From: Prado023 sp963818445
GTDB lineage: Bacteria; Actinomycetota; Actinomycetes; S36-B12; CAIYMF01
DNA length: 64,000 nt
Direction of reading: 5' to 3'
Assembly (NCBI GenBank): GCA_963818445.1
Contig: CAWFSG010000017.1
Coordinates: forward strand, 248,001 to 312,000
The notes beneath the pieces are model-generated. The model saw only the letters and a list, made by a program, of their open reading frames with translations, had not been told where the DNA came from and searched no databases. The position numbers and the translations under genes were made by a program. Below, in pieces: positions 36,201 to 45,694 of the stretch. Each line of letters begins with the position of its first letter. Position 1 is the first letter of the stretch.

Positions 36201-37633
36201 ATGCCGCATCAGCCGCCGCCGGAGGGTTCGTCCCCAGGCGGCGCCATCATCTGCGTGGACGTGGGCTCGACCTTCACGAAGGCGGCCGCCATCGGGCCCG
36301 ACGGAGCTGTCCTGGCCACGGCGCAGCACCCCACGACCTCCGGGACCGATGTGCTCGCCGGCCTGGATGCCGCCGTCTCGGGCCTCGGCGTGGACGGGGT
36401 TGCGGATGCGTCGATCGTCGTGTGCTCGTCGGCCGGAGGTGGGTTGCGCCTGGCAGTCGTGGGACACGAGCGGGTCATCTCGGCGGAGGCCGGCCGCCGG
36501 GTTGCCCTGTCCGCCGGTGCACGCGTGGTGTCCGTCTCCGCCGGGCTGCTCGACGACGCGGGGATCGAGGGGCTGACGGCCGCGCTGCCCCGATGTCCTT
36601 CTCGTCGTGGGGGGCACGGACGGGGGCGACACGGAGGTGCTGCTGCACAACGCCCGGGCCCTGGGCCGCTCCCGGCTTCGCGTCCCCGTGGTGCTGGCCG
36701 GGAACGCTGATGCGGCCGGTGAGGCCGCAGCCCTGCTCGGCGTCCGTGGTCGCGTGGTCCGCACGACGGACAACGTGATCCCCCGGATCGGAGTGCTGCA
36801 CCCGGGCCCGGCGCGCCGGGCGATCCGGGAGGTCTTCATCGCGCACGTGATCGGGGGCAAGGGGCTGTCACGCGGCCCGCGCTTCGCCGGGCTCGTGGTG
36901 TGCGCCACCCCGGATGCCGTCCTCGCCGGGATCGAGGTGGTGGCCGAGGTCCTCGCGGGGCGGCCCGGCGCCAGCGGGGACGTGATGGCACTGGACATCG
37001 GCGGGGCCACGACCGACGTCTACAGCGTCATCACGCCCGACGACCAGGTGCCCGACGAGGCGGTGGAGACGCTCTGGCACGGTCGGTCGGTCGAGGGCGA
37101 CCTGGGGATGCGCTGGAGCGCCCAGGACGTCGTCGTCGCGGCGCTGACCGAGCGGCTGCTCGACCCCGGGGTTGGCGGCGGGGGTGCCGTCGGTCCCACC
37201 GGCATCAGGGGCGGTCACGGCGGTGGTGTGCCCGCCGAGGTGCTTGCGGCCGCGGCGGAGATCCGCCGGGCGGACGTCGGCTTCCTCCCGCGGACCGAGG
37301 CGGAGAACGTCCACGAGCTCGAGCTGGCGCGGCTCGCGGCCGTCATCGCGGCCCGTCGCCACGCCCGCCCCGGTGCCGAGGGCTCGCGTGACCTGACCCA
37401 TGTCGGGCTGCTGATCGGCTCCGGCGGTGTCCTCCGGCACGCCGAACCCGCGGCCGCCCAGGGCATCCTGGACGACAGTCCTGACCGACTACGCCGGGGG
37501 CTGGCGGCTGCCGGAGCGCGCCCGCGTGCTCATCGACCGGCAGTACCTGCTCGCGCCCATCGGCCTGCTGGAGATGACCGGCCGGCCGGAGGCCGCGCGC
37601 GCCCTGGCCGAGCAGCTGGCCGCGGCTGACTGA
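36201..37633 (+). pseudogene. Glutamate mutase MutL/GlmL-like ATPase, two frameshifts
   Basis: The gene reads through three frames. Frame one holds the actin-like phosphate loop ICVDVGSTFTKAAAIGPDG. Near 36588-36591 (CCCC, one extra C) it shifts to DVLLVVGGTDGGDTEVLLHN and GDVMALDIGGATTDVYSVI. Near 37471-37476 it shifts again to VLTDYAGGWRLPERARVLI. Restored, it is about 476 aa, close to MutL-family length. MutL proteins reactivate B12-dependent glutamate-type mutases, but no mutase subunit gene lies nearby. Both lesions add one base. Confidence 0.85.
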
Positions 37634-37652
37634 CGGGATCAGCCCCGAGGCC

Positions 37653-38327
37653 TCAGGGAAGGCACCACTGGATCGGCGCCGCCCCCTGGGCGACGAGCGC
37701 GGCGTTGGCCCGGCTGAACGGGCGGGATCCGAAGAACCCGCGGTCGGCCGACATCGGGCTGGGGTGGGCCGAGGCGATCCGGGGCGTGTCGCCGAGCATC
37801 GGGGCCAGGCCCTGCGCGTCGCGTCCCCACAGGATCGCGACCAGCGGCCCACCACGTGCCACGAGGGCGCGGATCGCGGCCTCGGTGATCTCCTCCCAGC
37901 CCTTCCCCCGGTGCGATCCCGAGCTCCCCGGGGTCACGGTGAGCACCCTGTTGAGCAGCAGGACGCCCTGGTCGGCCCACGGCGTCAGGTCGCCGGACGA
38001 CGGCTTCGGGCAGCTGAGGTCGTCGTGCAGCTCGCGGTAGATGTTGGCCAGGCTGCGCGGGACGGGTCGCACGTCCGGGGCCACGCAGAACGACAGCCCG
38101 ACCGCATGCCCCGGTGTGGGGTAGGGATCCTGTCCCACGATCAGCACGCGGACCTCGGACATGGGCCGCGAGAATGCCCGGAGCACGTTCGGCCCGGCCG
38201 GCAGGTAGCCCCGGCCGGCGGCCAGCTCGGCGCGCAGGAAGTCACCCATCGCGCTGATGCGCTCGGCCTGCGGTTCGAGTGCCGCCGCCCAGTCCGGCGC
38301 GACCAGCTCGGCCAGCGGCCGGCGCAC
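37653..38327 (-). CDS. ung: Uracil-DNA glycosylase, family 1
   Basis: 224 aa from GTG 38327, giving the normal family length. The water-activating motif is GQDPYPTPGHAVGLSF and the minor-groove loop HPSPMSADRGFFGSRPFSR. It also has GVLLLNRVLTV and VAILWGRDAQ. It removes uracil from DNA in base-excision repair. The frame upstream of 38327 stays open into the MFS gene with no stop, so as written the two could be one polypeptide. No RBS is visible at 38327. A TAGTCT element on the same strand about 40 nt upstream could be its -10. Confidence 0.93.
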   Translation of the reverse strand: MRRPLAELVAPDWAAALEPQAERISAMGDFLRAELAAGRGYLPAGPNVLRAFSRPMSEVRVLIVGQDPYPTPGHAVGLSFCVAPDVRPVPRSLANIYRELHDDLSCPKPSSGDLTPWADQGVLLLNRVLTVTPGSSGSHRGKGWEEITEAAIRALVARGGPLVAILWGRDAQGLAPMLGDTPRIASAHPSPMSADRGFFGSRPFSRANAALVAQGAAPIQWCLP

Positions 38328-39687
38328 CGGGGGCGGGGGGGAGTCAGGCCACGCACGGAGACTAGCCGGGCCGCGGGGAACCGGCTCACGCTGCGGGGGC
38401 AACTCCTGGGGCTCCCGACGCAGCGTCTCGGGCATGACCACGACGAATGCCAGGGTCATCAACCCGATCACGACCCCGGCGGCGAACGCCCACTGGAACC
38501 CGGCGGCGTCGGCGAGCGCACCGGCGATCAGCGGCCCGAGGATCCCGCCGAGGTCGCCGACCATCTGGTAGGCCGAGACCACGCGGCCACCGGACAGCCC
38601 GCGCGTGAGGTCACCGACCACGGCGGCGGAGGCGGGGGCCAGGAAGGCCGACGCGAGGCCCGACGTGGCCATGGCCAGCAGGAATCCCACCGCGCCCGTC
38701 GGCAGCGCGAGCAGGAACATGGATCCGGTGAGGGTCGCGGTGCCCACGAGCATGGAGCCGCGCCGACCGGATCTGTCGGTCCACCGCCCGGCCGGGATCA
38801 GCATCACGGCCTGGGTGGCCGCCGCGCACAGGAAGCCGATGCCCACCAGCCCGACCCCCTGCTCCAACCCCTCGGTGACGAACAGCGGGACCAGCGAGAT
38901 CCGCAGGCCGAACACGATGAAGCCGCTGGACAGGTTGACCATGAGCGACGCGCGGTAGGCCGCACTGCGCAGGGCGGACGACAGCGACGCCGGGGGCGCC
39001 TTGGGCGCCTTGGCTGGCGCAGCGCCCTCGGCCAGCGGCTCGCGCCATCGGCCACGGCCGGTGGAGGCGGCGAACGGCCGTCGCCGTGACGGGCGTGCGC
39101 GACAGGTACTTGACGGCCAGCAGCCCGGCCACGACCAGCGTGGCCCCGTACACCACGAACGGGGCGCGGATCGAGATGCCGGTCACCGCCCCGCCGATCG
39201 CCGGTCCCGTCACCCCACCGAACAGGAACCCGGCCTGGAACGCCCCGGACGCGCGCCCGCGCTGCTCCGGTCCCGCCGTGCGCAGCAGCAGGGCCATCGC
39301 CGAGACGGTGAACATCGCCGACCCGATCCCGCCCACCCCGCGAAGGACGAGCAGCTGGGGGAAGCTCTGCGCCAGGGCGGTGAGCAGGGACGAGCCGGCG
39401 ACCACCCAGATCCCGATGGACATGATCCGTCGCTCCCCGAAGCGGTCGACCAGCAGCCCCGACGGTCCGGCGCTGAGCAGGCGCATGAGGGCGAATCCGG
39501 AGATGACGGTGGAGGCCACGAACGCCGAGACGCCGAACGTGCGTGCGTACACCGGCAGGGCAGGGGCGGCGATGCCGTACCCGAGGGCGACCGCGAAGGC
39601 GACGAACGACAGGACGGCGACGTCACGCGGGAGGTCGGCCAGGTAGGGGGTCCGCCGGGCCCACGCGAACACCCGTTGACCCAGCAC
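38328..39687 (-). pseudogene. MFS transporter, frameshifted, running in frame into ung
   Basis: The N-terminal half from GTG 39687 has six or so membrane segments (VAVLSFVAFAVALGYGIAAP, LVDRFGERRIMSIGIWVV, GVTGPAIGGAVTGI). Around 39072-39082 the frame shifts by one extra base to the C-terminal half (GFIVFGLRISLVPLFV, PAGRWTDRSGRRGSML, GLMTLAFVVVMPETLRRE). Joined, it is a normal 12-TM drug-type transporter of about 430-450 aa. The C-terminal frame then continues without a stop into ung. Divergent from ilvA. Confidence 0.85.
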
Positions 39688-39726
39688 AAGGGGTCATCCT
39701 GCCAGTGCATGGGCCACCATGGGCCC

Positions 39727-40935
39727 ATGCCCGTGACAGTGCAGGCCATCCGAGAGGCGCGCGACCTGCTGGTCGGGGTCGCCCGCGTGACCCCCGTCGC
39801 CCCGGCGACCTACCTCGCCGACCGGGTCGGTGGTCCGGTGTGGCTCAAGTGCGAGAACCTCCAGGTGGCCGGGTCGTTCAAGGTCCGCGGGGCGCACGTG
39901 CGGCTGTCGCACCTGACGCCGGAGCAGCGCGCGGTCGGCGTGGTCGCGGCCAGCGCCGGCAACCACGCCCAGGGGGTCGCGAAGGCCGCGCGCGGCCTGG
40001 GCATCGCGACGACGGTGTTCATGCCGGTCGGTGCGCCCCTGCCGAAGCTGGCCGCCACGCGGGCCTACGGCGCCGAGATCGTCACCGTCGGCTCGACCAT
40101 CGATGACGCCCTGGTGGCTGCCACCGAGTTCTCCGAGCGCACGGGCGCGGTGCTGATCCACCCGTTCGACCACGAGGACATCGTCGTGGGCCAGGGGACG
40201 ATCGGGCTGGAGATCCTCGAGCAGGTCCCGGACGTGCGCACAGTCCTGGTGTGCACCGGTGGCGGGGGACTCGTGGCGGGGATCGCCACCGTCATGGGCG
40301 AGCTGGCCCCGGACGTGCGCGTGATCGGCGTGCAGGCCGCGCAGGCGGCGGCGTACCCGGCGTCGCTGGCCGCCGGACATCCCGTGGCACTCGAGCGGAT
40401 GAGCACCATGGCCGACGGCATCGCGGTGGGGCGACCCGGCGTGGTCCCGCTGGCGATCATCGCCGAGCGCCACGTGGAGATCCGCACGGTGTCCGAGGAC
40501 TCGCTCTCACGCGGGCTGCTGCTGGTGCTCGAGCGCTCGAAGCTCCTCGTGGAGCCGGCCGGGGCGGCCGGGGTCGCCGCACTCCTCGAGGACGCGACCG
40601 GGATCGAGCCGCCGGTCGTGGTCGTGCTCTCCGGGGGCAACGTGGATCCGCTGCTGCTCGCGCGCGTGCTGGCGCACGGGCTGGTCGCCGCGGGGCGCTA
40701 CCTGCAGCTGCGGGTGCGCATCTCCGACCGCCCCGGTGGGCTGGCCACCCTGCTCGCGGAGGTTGCCGCACTGGCCGCGAACGTCATCTCGGTGGAGCAC
40801 CTGCGCACGACGGTGGGGCTCTCAGTCGGTGAGGTCGACGTCTCCCTGCACCTGGAGACGCGGGGCCCCGAGCACTGCGAGCAGGTCGCCGCCGCCCTGG
40901 CGGCCAGTGGGTTCCGGGTGCGTCCCGAGGGCTGA
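39727..40935 (+). CDS. ilvA: Threonine ammonia-lyase with C-terminal ACT domain
   Basis: 402 aa from ATG 39727; ATG 39709 is a leaderless alternative with CATCCT 8 nt upstream. The PLP lysine lies in ENLQVAGSFKVRGA near residue 50. SAGNHAQGVA binds substrate and GGGGLVAG binds the PLP phosphate. The last 80 residues are an ACT domain (VRISDRPGGLATLL). It deaminates threonine to 2-oxobutyrate for isoleucine synthesis or catabolism. Length fits the medium form. Neighbouring greA is convergent. Confidence 0.94.
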   Translation: MPVTVQAIREARDLLVGVARVTPVAPATYLADRVGGPVWLKCENLQVAGSFKVRGAHVRLSHLTPEQRAVGVVAASAGNHAQGVAKAARGLGIATTVFMPVGAPLPKLAATRAYGAEIVTVGSTIDDALVAATEFSERTGAVLIHPFDHEDIVVGQGTIGLEILEQVPDVRTVLVCTGGGGLVAGIATVMGELAPDVRVIGVQAAQAAAYPASLAAGHPVALERMSTMADGIAVGRPGVVPLAIIAERHVEIRTVSEDSLSRGLLLVLERSKLLVEPAGAAGVAALLEDATGIEPPVVVVLSGGNVDPLLLARVLAHGLVAAGRYLQLRVRISDRPGGLATLLAEVAALAANVISVEHLRTTVGLSVGEVDVSLHLETRGPEHCEQVAAALAASGFRVRPEG

Positions 40936-40936
40936 C

Positions 40937-41431
40937 TCAGCCGACGTAGGGCTCGACGTGGGTGATCCGGGCGGTCAGCTCCTTGCCCGCCGGGGTCGTG
41001 TAGGTGACCTCGTCGCCGACCTTCGCGCCGTCCACGGCGGCGCCCATCGGCGAGGAGGGGGAGATCACGTCGACGCTGGCGTGCGCGGCCTCCTCGCGCG
41101 AGCCGAGCAGGAAGGTCATCGTGCGACCGCTGGCGACCAGCTCGACGCTGACGACCATCCCGTGCGCGGCCTGGCCCTCCTCCGAGGGCGGGGAGCCGAT
41201 CTGTGCGTGGTCGAGCATCTGGCGCAGCTGGCGGATGCGTGCCTCGTTCTTGCCCTGCTCGTCCTTGGCCGCGTGGTACCCGCCGTTCTCCTTGAGGTCG
41301 CCCTCCTCACGCGCAGCCGCGATCCGCTTGGTGATCTCGGTGCGGCGCGTGGTCTGGCGGTCCTCGAGCTCGGCGGCAAGGCGGTCGTGGGCCTCCTGGG
41401 TCAACCAGGTGGTCTGGGGGCTCTCGGACAC
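40937..41431 (-). CDS. greA: Transcription elongation factor GreA
   Basis: The protein is 164 aa. The N-terminal coiled coil includes LTQEAHDRLAAELEDRQ and the acidic tip AAREEGDLKENGGYHAAKDE, which reaches the RNA polymerase active site. The C-terminal FKBP-like domain has ISPSSPMGAAVDGAKVGDEV. It stimulates cleavage of backtracked RNA. The order ilvA, greA, DUF4307 is conserved in actinobacteria. Confidence 0.97.
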   Translation of the reverse strand: MSESPQTTWLTQEAHDRLAAELEDRQTTRRTEITKRIAAAREEGDLKENGGYHAAKDEQGKNEARIRQLRQMLDHAQIGSPPSEEGQAAHGMVVSVELVASGRTMTFLLGSREEAAHASVDVISPSSPMGAAVDGAKVGDEVTYTTPAGKELTARITHVEPYVG

Positions 41432-41488
41432 GGCGGTCTCCTGGGCAGTGATCAGTTGGTCATCGAGGGTAACACCGGGCTGTGCGGG

Positions 41489-41983
41489 TCAGGGCTGCGT
41501 CGAGGTCCAGGGCTGCACCGGGGCGACGGTCCCGGGTCGGAACTGCGCACCGGGGATCCCCGGCGGCGGGCCGGTGAGGCCACACCCGACCAGCTCGCCC
41601 ACCAGCGCGCGGGAGGCGGTGCGCATCTCGAAGGTGTGGTTCGTGCGTCCCTGAGCCGGCGGCAGCTCGACGACCGCGTAGCCCACGTCGAACCCGTCCT
41701 TGGCCCGGGCGCGCAGGACGCACGTGGCCGGGGACATGTCGCGGCGCTGCACCTCGTAGCCGATCGTCATCCGCTCATCGGTCACGGTCTCGTAGGACAG
41801 CACCCCGGCGTCGATCGCGGGATTGGACAGCCGCAGCCCGAGGAAGGTCACGAAGGCCAGGAAGGCCAGGCCCAGCCCGATCAGCGCTGCGGGCACCCAG
41901 CGCGGTCGGTCGGTGACCCCATAGCGCTCACGGATGTGCGGGGGCCACTGCGAGGGGTGACCGGCCGTTCGTGTGGACGACAT
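41489..41983 (-). CDS. DUF4307 membrane protein
   Basis: The protein is 164 aa. A short cytoplasmic N-terminus with RERYG precedes one membrane segment (AALIGLGLAFLAFVTFLGL). An exported domain follows with SYETVTDERMTIGYEVQR and ATCVLRARAKDGFDVGYAVV. The family is restricted to actinobacteria and normally sits between greA and the mycothiol conjugate amidase gene mca. Here mca is absent. Function is unknown. Confidence 0.9.
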   Translation of the reverse strand: MSSTRTAGHPSQWPPHIRERYGVTDRPRWVPAALIGLGLAFLAFVTFLGLRLSNPAIDAGVLSYETVTDERMTIGYEVQRRDMSPATCVLRARAKDGFDVGYAVVELPPAQGRTNHTFEMRTASRALVGELVGCGLTGPPPGIPGAQFRPGTVAPVQPWTSTQP

Positions 41984-42033
41984 GATGCTGCGACACTAGT
42001 ACCCACTGCACATCCGCAGGCTGGGAGGTTGGC

Positions 42034-42258
42034 ATGCACGGTGTTGTTGCGGCGGTGGTCGCCGCGGCGGAGGACGGTCCGACGGTACGGCCCAGTCCGT
42101 TGGCCTCGGTGCTGTTCCTGATCCTCCTGGCTGCCACGATCCTGCTGCTGTGGTCGTTCGTGCGCCACTTGCGCCGGGCACAGTCCAACCTCGGCTCCGC
42201 CCGGCTCGTTCCGGGTGCGACCGGAGCTCCTGGCGAGGTCGAGGGCGACTCTCGCTGA
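42034..42258 (+). CDS. Small single-TM protein
   Basis: The protein is 74 aa. One membrane segment (ASVLFLILLAATILLLWSFV) is followed by a basic RHLRR stop-transfer and a short cytoplasmic tail. It resembles the small membrane protein that follows mca in other actinobacteria (Rv1083 position). Its stop overlaps the SURF1 start by one base. Confidence 0.75.
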   Translation: MHGVVAAVVAAAEDGPTVRPSPLASVLFLILLAATILLLWSFVRHLRRAQSNLGSARLVPGATGAPGEVEGDSR

Positions 42259-43031
42259 TGTCCCCTGGTGGATCGTGGACCGATCCCCGCCGGCTGGCCT
42301 TCCACGTGCTGACCGTCCTGGCGGTGATCGTGTGCATCGTCGCCGCGCGCTGGCAGTGGGACCGGGCCAACCGTTCGGAGGCCGACGCCGTGCCCCAGGG
42401 GCCGGTCGTCGCCCTGGCCGACCTCGACCCCGCCACCGCGTTCAGTGGGATGCGCGTGCGCATCACGGGTCAGTTCGACGCCGCGAACGAGGTCCTCGTC
42501 GCGCCCCGGCAGCGCGACGGGCAGGAAGGGTCCTGGGTCCTGACCCCGCTGCGTCCCGCCGGCGCGGACGGCACGGATGGGTCGGGTGCGGGGGTATCCA
42601 CCGACCCGGCGGACACCCCCGTCGCGGTGGTCCGCGGGTGGGTCGCCGCAGGTGAGCGCCCGGCACCGCCACCGGCGGGGATCGTCGATGTGGTCGGCGT
42701 CCTGGTGGCCGACGCCCGGATCCCTGGGGCCGCAGTCACGGCCGGGGACCCGCCGACGCTGCCTGTGGTGGACACCGGCGCCCTGTCGGCCCACGCCGGC
42801 TACCCGGTGCGCTCGGGCTGGTTCGCGCTCGCCGCGATGCAGCCCGCGGGCGAGGGCCAGCCGCTGCCGCTGCAGGTGACAGAATTGCCCGGAGCCGAGG
42901 TGGGCCTGAACTGGCGCAATGCGGCCTACGCAATCCAGTGGGTTGCGTTCGCTGCCTTCGCGATCTTCTTCTGGAACCGCTTCCGGCGCGACTACGTGGA
43001 CCGACCCGTCGAGCAGGAGATCCCCCGATGA
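42258..43031 (+). CDS. SURF1 family cytochrome oxidase assembly protein
   Basis: The protein is 257 aa. Two membrane segments flank an exported domain: RRLAFHVLTVLAVIVCIVAA with WQWDRA near the start, and IQWVAFAAFAIFFWNRFRRD at the end. Conserved internal motifs are MRVRITGQFD, VAVVRGWV and LNWRNAAYAIQW. SURF1 assists haem A insertion into aa3-type cytochrome c oxidase. It overlaps the DUF3817 gene by ATGA, forming a membrane-protein operon. Confidence 0.9.
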   Translation: MSPGGSWTDPRRLAFHVLTVLAVIVCIVAARWQWDRANRSEADAVPQGPVVALADLDPATAFSGMRVRITGQFDAANEVLVAPRQRDGQEGSWVLTPLRPAGADGTDGSGAGVSTDPADTPVAVVRGWVAAGERPAPPPAGIVDVVGVLVADARIPGAAVTAGDPPTLPVVDTGALSAHAGYPVRSGWFALAAMQPAGEGQPLPLQVTELPGAEVGLNWRNAAYAIQWVAFAAFAIFFWNRFRRDYVDRPVEQEIPR

Positions 43032-43381
43032 GCACGCACGCCGCCCCCGCACCTGCGACCGTCCTGAGGTCGGGTGCGTACAAGCGGTTCCAGGTGATGG
43101 CGTGGGTGACCGGCGTTCTCCTGGCGTTCATGACCGTGGTCGGCCTGCCCTGGAAGTACGTGCTGGGCAATGAGGACTCATTCTGGTACGCGCTCGGGTG
43201 GCAGTTGCACGGCTTCCTGTACATGCTCTACCTCGTGACGGTGCTCGACGTGGCGATCCGCGCCCGGTGGACCCCCGGGCGCACGGTGCTCGTGGCCCTG
43301 GCCGGCACGATCCCGTTCATGTCCTTCGTGTTCGAGCGGCGGATCACCCACCAGTTGCGGGCTGAGGTCGCGGCATCGTGA
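43028..43381 (+). CDS. DUF3817 integral membrane protein
   Basis: The protein is 117 aa with three membrane segments: AWVTGVLLAFMTVVGLPWKY, YALGWQLHGFLYMLYLVTVL and TVLVALAGTIPFMSFVFERR. These fit the DUF3817 family, found next to SURF1 in many actinobacteria. Coupled by 4-nt overlaps to the genes on either side. A link with respiratory chain assembly is inferred only from position. Confidence 0.88.
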   Translation: MSTHAAPAPATVLRSGAYKRFQVMAWVTGVLLAFMTVVGLPWKYVLGNEDSFWYALGWQLHGFLYMLYLVTVLDVAIRARWTPGRTVLVALAGTIPFMSFVFERRITHQLRAEVAAS

Positions 43382-44097
43382 GCCTCTCGGAGATCCCGGC
43401 AGAACCCGCAGAGGGCCCCCTCGGGGCGGCCGGTCGGGTCCTGGTCTCCGACGCGGACCGCGCGCGCATGGCTGATGTCATCGGAGATGCCTATGCCGAG
43501 GGTCGGTTGAACCGCGACGAGTATGACGAGCGACTGACCGCGACCCTCGCCGCGCGGACGGCGGCCGACCTCGTGCCCGTCCTCGAGGGCCTCCCGCCGG
43601 CCACCGTGGCCGCGGCGCTGGCCCCGCTGACCGGGATGTCCCTTGCCGTCCCCCCGATGCCGGCCCCGGCTCCGGTGTCCGGCTGGCACCCGCCTGAGGG
43701 CGTGGACTCCTCATCATCGTCCGTGGTGGCGATCTTCGGTGGGGCGACCCGCAAGGGTGAGTGGATCGTGCCGGCCCAGCTCACCGCGTTCGCGATGTTC
43801 GGGGGCATCGAGCTGGACCTCACGCAGTCCACCTTCGCGCAGGCAGAGTCCGAGATCATCGCCGTGGCGGTCATGGGCGGCATCGAGATCACCGTGCCCG
43901 AGGGATTGGCCGTCCACGTCGACGGGATGGGGATCTTCGGCGGCTTCGACCAGAAGGCGGAGGGACCGGGCCAGCCCGGTGCGCCCGTGCTGCGGGTCAA
44001 GGGCGCGGCGCTGTTCGGCGGCGTGGAGGTCAAGCGCAAGCCGCGCAGGAACAAGTCACTGGGCGGCAGCGACCGCCCACAGCTCCCACAGGCGTGA
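43378..44097 (+). CDS. DUF1707 / LiaF-like (DUF2154) cytoplasmic protein
   Basis: The protein is 239 aa. The N-terminal DUF1707 motif (VSDADRARMADVIGDAYAEG, RLNRDEYDERL) is a predicted small DNA- or protein-binding module. A Pro-rich linker follows. The C-terminal beta-helical domain has repeating FGG turns (VVAIFGGATRKGEW, AFAMFGGIELDL, AVMGGIEI, ALFGGVEVKRK), typical of the LiaF C-terminal domain. The family is associated with cell-envelope stress sensing. It starts at GTG 43378 overlapping the DUF3817 stop. Confidence 0.88.
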   Translation: MSLSEIPAEPAEGPLGAAGRVLVSDADRARMADVIGDAYAEGRLNRDEYDERLTATLAARTAADLVPVLEGLPPATVAAALAPLTGMSLAVPPMPAPAPVSGWHPPEGVDSSSSSVVAIFGGATRKGEWIVPAQLTAFAMFGGIELDLTQSTFAQAESEIIAVAVMGGIEITVPEGLAVHVDGMGIFGGFDQKAEGPGQPGAPVLRVKGAALFGGVEVKRKPRRNKSLGGSDRPQLPQA

Positions 44098-44124
44098 GGC
44101 GGCGCTGGCGTCGATCCGTCGCAC

Positions 44125-45519
44125 TCAGTGGGCGTCCATGGAGTACGCAGGATCCAGGTCCGGGTCGCCGTCCGGGCGCGCCGGGTCGGGATCGTCCTCG
44201 GGCGAATCCTCGGATTCCCCCGTGCCGTCCTGCCCGGGTGTGAGGTGCTGGCGAAGGCGCAGGGCGACCAGTGCGGCGACCAGGCATCCCGCGGCCAGGG
44301 TGAAGGCCCAGGCCCCGCCGAGATCTGCGGAGAGGAACAGCCCGGTGATCAGCGGCCCCACGGTCCCCGACATCCCCCACAGCAGTGATTGGAAGGCGTT
44401 GTAGCGGCCACGCAGGTGTTCTGGGGCCAGGTCGTTGAGGAGGGCCGGCGCGACCGGTGACCACAGCGTCTCGCCGAGGGCGAAGGACGACATCGCCAGC
44501 AGGACCGCCCCCAGTGCGAGCCAACCTGGGAGGGTGAGGGCCGACGCGAAGAGCACCCACGTCAGGGCCCACATGACTGCGACCCCGGCCAGCATCCGCG
44601 CCCGGGAGCGACCCCGGACGAACGAGATCACGGGCAGCTGCACCAGGACGATCACCGCGGTGTTGGCCGCGAAGACAAGCCCGATCCGGCTCTCGTCCAG
44701 ACCCGCGAACCGGGTGATGAAGAGCGCGACTCCCGAGTCGATGCTGCCGTACCCGAATGTCAACATGAGCAGGGCGGCGGCCCCGTAGCGCAGAAGGTTG
44801 CGGTCGCGCAGGACCGTTGCCCACCCGTCGGCGGGTGATGGCGCCGCTTGGCCCGGACCCACCTCGGCGTCGGCGGCCGATGCGCCGTCCGGATCACCGT
44901 CGGGGAGACCCCCACTGGGAAGGCCACCGACGTTGCCCATGGCCAGGACGGCGACGAAGAGCGCCAGGAAGCCCAGGGCGTTCAGGGAGTAGAGCAGCTC
45001 GAAGGTGCTGGGCCTGTCGATGTCGATGATCGTGGCGCCGATCAGCCCACCGAGCCCGATCCCGAGGTTGAGCAGCATGAACTGGAACCCGAAGGCAGCA
45101 GACCGGTCCGGCGAGGGGACGAGACGGGCAAGGAGCGCATCTGTCGGCCCCCAGATCCCAGCGCCGCCGATCGCCACGACCGACATCACCAGCAGCGCCT
45201 GCTGCCAGGTCGTGACCTGTCCCAGCGCGAACAGGCTGATCGCCTCGATGAGCACGGCGACGAGCAGGACGGGTCGCGGTCCCGAGCGGTCCACGAGCGT
45301 GCCGACCAGGGGCGAGACGCCCAGGGTCAGCACCGCCTGCCACGCGAGCAGCGCGGTGGCGACGGACAGCGGGAAGCCCCGGACCGTGCTCAGGTACAGC
45401 ACGACCAGGGACAACGTCAGGCCGGTTGCCAGGGACTTCAGGAAGAGCCCGATGAACAGCGTGCGTGTCGGCCCGTGCGCGATCCGGCGGACGTCACCGG
45501 CGGCCAGGGACACGGACAT
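44125..45519 (-). CDS. MFS transporter (12 TM)
   Basis: 464 aa from ATG 45519, which has CACGAT 6 nt upstream on its strand. Twelve hydrophobic segments are split by a central acidic loop (GGLPDGDPDGASAADAEVG). The loop 2-3 motif LVGTLVDRSGPRPVLL matches the MFS A motif. The C-terminal tail is strongly acidic (SEDSPEDDPDPARPDGDPD). It is a probable drug or metabolite exporter. The substrate is not known. Confidence 0.9.
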   Translation of the reverse strand: MSVSLAAGDVRRIAHGPTRTLFIGLFLKSLATGLTLSLVVLYLSTVRGFPLSVATALLAWQAVLTLGVSPLVGTLVDRSGPRPVLLVAVLIEAISLFALGQVTTWQQALLVMSVVAIGGAGIWGPTDALLARLVPSPDRSAAFGFQFMLLNLGIGLGGLIGATIIDIDRPSTFELLYSLNALGFLALFVAVLAMGNVGGLPSGGLPDGDPDGASAADAEVGPGQAAPSPADGWATVLRDRNLLRYGAAALLMLTFGYGSIDSGVALFITRFAGLDESRIGLVFAANTAVIVLVQLPVISFVRGRSRARMLAGVAVMWALTWVLFASALTLPGWLALGAVLLAMSSFALGETLWSPVAPALLNDLAPEHLRGRYNAFQSLLWGMSGTVGPLITGLFLSADLGGAWAFTLAAGCLVAALVALRLRQHLTPGQDGTGESEDSPEDDPDPARPDGDPDLDPAYSMDAH

Positions 45520-45681
45520 GGGGGGATCGTGCCATTCGGGTGTGCCCAACTCAGCATTGGCCCCGGCGTTTTGCCGGGGTTTCATGTGCCGTCGGGCAAA
45601 CTCAGAGTCACCACAAGATCACTTTGTGCTCAGGGCGAGGCGAGGCCCCACCAGCTGGTCCCGGAGTCCGTCACCAGGTGC

Positions 45682-45687
45682 CAGAAT
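45682..45687 (+). promoter_or_regulatory. Leaderless -10-like element (CAGAAT) for xthA
   Basis: CAGAAT is 7 nt upstream of GTG 45695. The first T of the usual TANNNT is replaced by C. No RBS is seen. Confidence 0.4.
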
Positions 45688-45694
45688 CGCGGTC

